A stretch of DNA of 9,008 nucleotides from an uncultured Oscillospiraceae bacterium (lineage in GTDB: Bacteria > Bacillota > Clostridia > Oscillospirales > Oscillospiraceae): assembly GCA_944385455.1 (NCBI GenBank), contig CALWXI010000241.1, positions 1 through 9,008 on the forward strand, given 5' to 3'. Below the pieces are notes generated by a model. The model was not told the origin of the DNA, did not search any database, and saw only the letters and a list, made by a program, of their open reading frames with translations. Positions 7,208-9,008 of the stretch are shown in pieces (within the stretch, counting starts at the first letter, position 1; each line of letters opens with the position of its first letter). A program made the position numbers and the translations under genes.

Positions 7208-7236
7208 AGTATAGCAGTTTTGCATGGAAACAGCAA
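7208..7236 (-). promoter_or_regulatory. Candidate promoter of pgi
   Basis: Minus strand: -35 TTGCTG (7236-7231), 17-bp spacer, -10 TATACT (7213-7208). Predicted start near 7201 leaves a leader of about 90 nt before the ATG. I saw only short, weak hairpins in the leader and no recognisable riboswitch. Confidence 0.55.
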
Positions 7237-7274
7237 GGGGAAACCGGCGCCGGGCCGCCGAAAAGCAGGCGCCG
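7237..7274 (-). terminator. Weak candidate terminator after the dacF-like gene
   Basis: CGGCGCC (7245-7251) and GGCGCCG (7268-7274) can pair in a 7-bp stem with a 16-nt loop just past the stop at 7283. The minus strand then has only three T, so termination may be leaky. Each GGCGCC is also self-palindromic, so the pairing is ambiguous. Confidence 0.25.
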
Positions 7275-7282
7275 TCTTTGGG

Positions 7283-8407
7283 TTAATCTGACAAAAATGC
7301 GGTCCGCAGCAGCCGCAGCAGCAGCTGGCCGTAGGTGATGCGGGGCACGCTCTCTCCAGCCACCAGATCCAGCTCCGCCACCACCTCTTCCCCGGCGGTG
7401 ACAGTCAGCGTTCCAAGCCGGTCTCCGGCGGACACCGGCGCCTCTGCGGACTCCGCCAGAGCCACAGACTGGGAGAGGGCTCCGGCCCGGGCCTTTTCCA
7501 GCAGCAGCGTCCCGGTCCCCTCCGCCAGTACCGGCTGCACCGTGGCCTGAGTTCCCAGGTTCACGGGAATGGGCGGCAGCGCCGTCTCCGGCGTCACGCG
7601 GCAGAGGGTGTACCCGGCAAAGCCCTCGTTGAGAAGGGCCTTGGCGTCTTCGAAGCGGGCATCCGAGGTGGCGCCCTTCATGATGACGGCGATGAGCTCC
7701 ATGCCGTCCCGCTCCGCCGTGGCGGAGAGACAGTAGAGCGCGGAGTCCGTGGAGCCGGTCTTGAGGCCCGTGGTGCCCTCATAGAAGCGCACCAGCTTGT
7801 TGGTGTTCACCAGCTGAGAAGCGCCGTTTCGGAGGGAGTCCATCCAGATGGTGGTATAGCGGCGGATATCCGGATGGCGGAGGATCAGCTCCCGGCTCAT
7901 CAGAGCGATGTCGTAGGCGGAGGTGACGTGGCCCTCGGCGGGGAGGCCCGTGGCGTTGCGGAACACGGTGTCCGCCATGCCCAGCTCCGCCGCCCGGGCA
8001 TTCATCCGCTCCACAAAGGCCGCTTCGCTGCCGGCGATCTGTTCCGCCAGCGCCACGGCGCAGTCGTTGGCGGACACCACGCATACCGCCTTGAGCATCT
8101 CATCCACCGTCATCTGTTCCCCTTCCTTCAGCCAGATCTGGCTGCCGCCCATGGAGGCGGCGTGGGCGGAGGTGGTGACCACGGTGTCATAGGTCAGCTG
8201 ACCGCTGTCAATGGCCTCCATGGTCAGCAGAATGGTCATGACCTTGGTAACGCTGGCGGGTTCCAGCTGCTGGTGTTCTCCCTTGGCGAAGAGGACGGTG
8301 CCCGTTTCCTTCTCCATCAGCAGGGCCGACGGCGCCGCCACCTCCACGGCCCGGGCGCTGGTGCCCAGCATCAGCACCGCACACACCAGGACAATTAGCT
8401 TTTTCAT
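7283..8407 (-). CDS. dacF: Serine-type D-Ala-D-Ala carboxypeptidase (DacF-like penicillin-binding protein, peptidase S11)
   Basis: Removes the terminal D-Ala from peptidoglycan stem peptides on the outer face of the membrane, limiting cross-linking. 374 aa. Signal peptide MKKLIVLVCAVLMLGTSARA, likely cut after residue 20. The three penicillin-binding motifs are intact and in order: SVTK (S52 nucleophile, K55), SAN (112-114) and KTG (216-218). A PBP5-like C-terminal beta domain follows at about 260-350, and the last residues (ITYGQLLLRLLRTAF) look like the amphipathic helix that anchors such enzymes to the membrane. The start is the ATG at 8407, with AAGGAGGG 6 nt upstream (8421-8414); the in-frame ATG at 8428 would place this site inside the gene and break the signal peptide pattern. 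DacF versus DacA/DacB assignment is uncertain from sequence alone. It lies upstream of pgi on the same strand, but pgi seems to have its own promoter. Confidence 0.94.
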   Translation of the reverse strand: MKKLIVLVCAVLMLGTSARAVEVAAPSALLMEKETGTVLFAKGEHQQLEPASVTKVMTILLTMEAIDSGQLTYDTVVTTSAHAASMGGSQIWLKEGEQMTVDEMLKAVCVVSANDCAVALAEQIAGSEAAFVERMNARAAELGMADTVFRNATGLPAEGHVTSAYDIALMSRELILRHPDIRRYTTIWMDSLRNGASQLVNTNKLVRFYEGTTGLKTGSTDSALYCLSATAERDGMELIAVIMKGATSDARFEDAKALLNEGFAGYTLCRVTPETALPPIPVNLGTQATVQPVLAEGTGTLLLEKARAGALSQSVALAESAEAPVSAGDRLGTLTVTAGEEVVAELDLVAGESVPRITYGQLLLRLLRTAFLSD

Positions 8408-8413
8408 GATGGT

Positions 8414-8421
8414 CCCTCCTT
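8414..8421 (-). promoter_or_regulatory. Ribosome binding site that decides the dacF-like start
   Basis: AAGGAGGG on the minus strand, 6 nt before the ATG at 8407. It rules against the longer reading from the ATG at 8428. No convincing promoter was found between here and the divergent tRNA promoter. Confidence 0.8.
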
Positions 8422-8482
8422 GCAGCAATGCTACACTCTATGCCTCCGGCGGGGGAAATATGCGGACACGCCATTTTTCGTG

Positions 8483-8511
8483 TTGCATTTTCCGGAGGAA
8501 TCTGCTATAAT
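8483..8511 (+). promoter_or_regulatory. Promoter of tRNA-Gly
   Basis: Plus strand: -35 TTGCAT (8483-8488), 17-bp spacer, perfect -10 TATAAT (8506-8511). Predicted start is near 8518, so the tRNA precursor leader would be only about 12 nt. Confidence 0.75.
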
Positions 8512-8529
8512 GCGTTCCAGACCGCTGAT

Positions 8530-8603
8530 GCGGCTGTAGTTCATCGGTAGAACGGCAGCTTCCCAAGCTGCATAGGTGGGTTCGACTCCCATCAGCCGCT
8601 CCA
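8530..8603 (+). tRNA. tRNA-Gly, anticodon CCC
   Basis: Folds as a complete 74-nt cloverleaf. The acceptor stem GCGGCTG pairs with CAGCCGC. The D stem is GTTC/GAAC with loop ATCGGTA. The anticodon stem is GCAGC/GCTGC with loop TTCCCAA, giving anticodon CCC for the GGG glycine codon. The variable loop has 4 nt, and the T arm carries TTCGACT flanked by GTGGG/CCCAT with one G-T pair. The discriminator is T and CCA is encoded. It has its own promoter and terminator and no neighbouring tRNA. Confidence 0.95.
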
Positions 8604-8640
8604 TAAAAATGGCCACACCAGAAGGTGTGGCCATTTTTAT
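8603..8640 (+). terminator. Intrinsic terminator after tRNA-Gly
   Basis: Perfect 17-bp inverted repeat starting at the last tRNA base: an arm with core TGGCCACACC (8603-8619), loop AGAA (8620-8623), and matching arm GGTGTGGCCA plus TTTTTAT (8624-8640). The T run lies within the 3' arm, with matching A on the 5' arm, so the structure is symmetrical and could also stop leftward transcription. Confidence 0.9.
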
Positions 8641-8641
8641 G

Positions 8642-8656
8642 GGCCCCGCGGGGGCC
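8642..8656. repeat. GC-rich short inverted repeat
   Basis: GGCCCC (8642-8647) and GGGGCC (8651-8656) are separated by GCG, directly after the tRNA terminator. It has no T run and no obvious role; it could be a chance product of the base composition. Confidence 0.3.
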
Positions 8657-8710
8657 TGCCGCGGAAACAGGGAAGACATGGATTTTTGTGAAATTTGTGG
8701 CATTCCCGGC

Positions 8711-8739
8711 TTGTTTTCTCCGGCAATTCTCATTATAAT
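8711..8739 (+). promoter_or_regulatory. Promoter of the eda gene
   Basis: Plus strand: -35 TTGTTT (8711-8716), 17-bp spacer, perfect -10 TATAAT (8734-8739), predicted start near 8746 and a leader of about 60 nt. The -35 matches only three of six bases, which fits a regulated promoter. Confidence 0.65.
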
Positions 8740-8742
8740 GGA

Positions 8743-8756
8743 GGCAAGCGCTTCCC
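8743..8756 (+). promoter_or_regulatory. Candidate LacI-family or CcpA (cre-like) operator at the eda start site
   Basis: GGCAAGCGCTTCCC contains the palindromic core AAGCGCTT with the central CG typical of LacI/GalR-family and CcpA sites. It matches 10 of 14 positions of the palindromic cre form TGAAAGCGCTTTCA. It overlaps the predicted transcription start, where binding would repress. A KDG- or hexuronate-responsive LacI-type regulator is an alternative to CcpA. Confidence 0.45.
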
Positions 8757-8792
8757 CCAATGGGGTAAGAATACGGCGAACACACGGAAAAT

Positions 8793-8799
8793 AGGAGGA
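8793..8799 (+). promoter_or_regulatory. Ribosome binding site of eda
   Basis: AGGAGGA ends 8 nt before the ATG at 8808 and fixes that start. Confidence 0.8.
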
Positions 8800-8807
8800 A
8801 TGTAGCT

Positions 8808-9008
8808 ATGAATGATGTCCTGCAGCAGATCTTCAATATCGGCATCATCCCTGTCATCGCCATTGAGGACGCCGCCCAGGCGGTGCCGCTGGCCAAGGCT
8901 CTGGTGGCCGGCGGCCTGCCCGCCGCTGAGGTGACCTTCCGCACCGCCGCCGGCGAGGAGGCCATCCGCCGCATCGCCGCCGAGGTGCCGGAGATGCTGG
9001 TGGGCGCG
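8808..9008 (+). CDS. eda: KDPG/KHG aldolase (2-dehydro-3-deoxy-phosphogluconate aldolase), 5' part
   Basis: Class I aldolase that splits 2-keto-3-deoxy-6-phosphogluconate into pyruvate and glyceraldehyde 3-phosphate; some members act on 4-hydroxy-2-oxoglutarate. It works in the Entner-Doudoroff and hexuronate routes. Only 67 of the usual roughly 210 residues are in the window. They begin MNDVLQQIFNIGIIPVIAIE, the family's first beta strand, with ALVAGGLPAAEVTFRT at 31-46. E41 and R45 correspond to the catalytic Glu and phosphate-site Arg of E. coli Eda (EVTLRT), and the next strand ends at the edge (MLVGA). The Schiff-base Lys lies outside. The gene has its own promoter and a candidate operator; a partner such as KDG kinase may follow downstream (inference). 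Confidence 0.92.
   Translation, partial: MNDVLQQIFNIGIIPVIAIEDAAQAVPLAKALVAGGLPAAEVTFRTAAGEEAIRRIAAEVPEMLVGA

Noticed and set aside
7109..7225. N-terminal extension of pgi from the ATG at 7225
   Set aside because: It would begin upstream of the likely -10 box and adds residues unlike any Pgi N terminus.
5711..7291. Plus-strand frame of 526 codons opposite pgi
   Set aside because: Antisense shadow of pgi; it crosses the pgi terminator and promoter and has no family resemblance.
8530..8603. tRNA-Gly as an attachment site for an integrated element
   Set aside because: No integrase and no repeat of the tRNA 3' end is visible within the window, and the neighbours are core genes.
8438..8974. Minus-strand frame across the tRNA, terminator and eda start
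   Set aside because: It runs through a complete tRNA, an intrinsic terminator and the eda promoter, and has no coding features.
1..9008. CRISPR array, insertion sequence or toxin-antitoxin pair
   Set aside because: No regularly spaced direct repeats, transposase motifs, terminal inverted repeats or paired small genes were seen.

Overview
The window looks like a chromosomal segment of a high-GC, low-motility-gene Clostridia, most likely in the Oscillospiraceae (Oscillibacter/Flavonifractor/Lawsonibacter type). This is inferred from Firmicutes-type Rel, RecJ with a C-terminal extension, a DacF-like carboxypeptidase, an SLH-domain surface protein, strong AGGAGG ribosome binding sites and very GC-rich third codon positions. 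No insertion sequence, integrase, phage gene or CRISPR array is visible. It reads as core chromosome with a few lineage-specific genes.

Layout. (1) 1-3361, minus strand: recJ followed by rel, whose start codon overlaps the recJ stop by 4 bases (ATGA). rel runs off the left edge inside its TGS domain. (2) 3362-3570: a divergent promoter region, with one promoter driving recJ-rel leftward and another driving the surface-protein gene rightward; an 8-bp inverted repeat lies between them. (3) 3571-5085, plus strand: a secreted protein with three SLH domains and a GH18-like barrel whose catalytic motif is degenerate. (4) 5092-5125: a strong hairpin terminator shared by convergent genes. (5) 5148-5558, minus strand: a small P-loop ATPase of unknown function with its own promoter and terminator. 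(6) 5714-7236, minus strand: pgi (glucose-6-phosphate isomerase) with promoter, leader of about 90 nt and terminator. (7) 7283-8407, minus strand: dacF-like D-Ala-D-Ala carboxypeptidase. (8) 8483-8640, plus strand: a tRNA-Gly(CCC) transcription unit with its own promoter and terminator. (9) 8711-9008, plus strand: promoter, candidate LacI/CcpA-type operator and the 5' part of a KDPG/KHG aldolase gene (eda), cut by the right edge.

Functionally the genes cover the stringent response and DNA repair (rel, recJ), the cell envelope (SLH protein, DacF-like PBP), central carbon metabolism (pgi, eda) and translation (tRNA-Gly). Apart from recJ-rel they appear to be separate transcription units. No clear new multi-gene system is seen. 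The best candidates for new biology are the small P-loop protein and the SLH/degenerate-GH18 protein.
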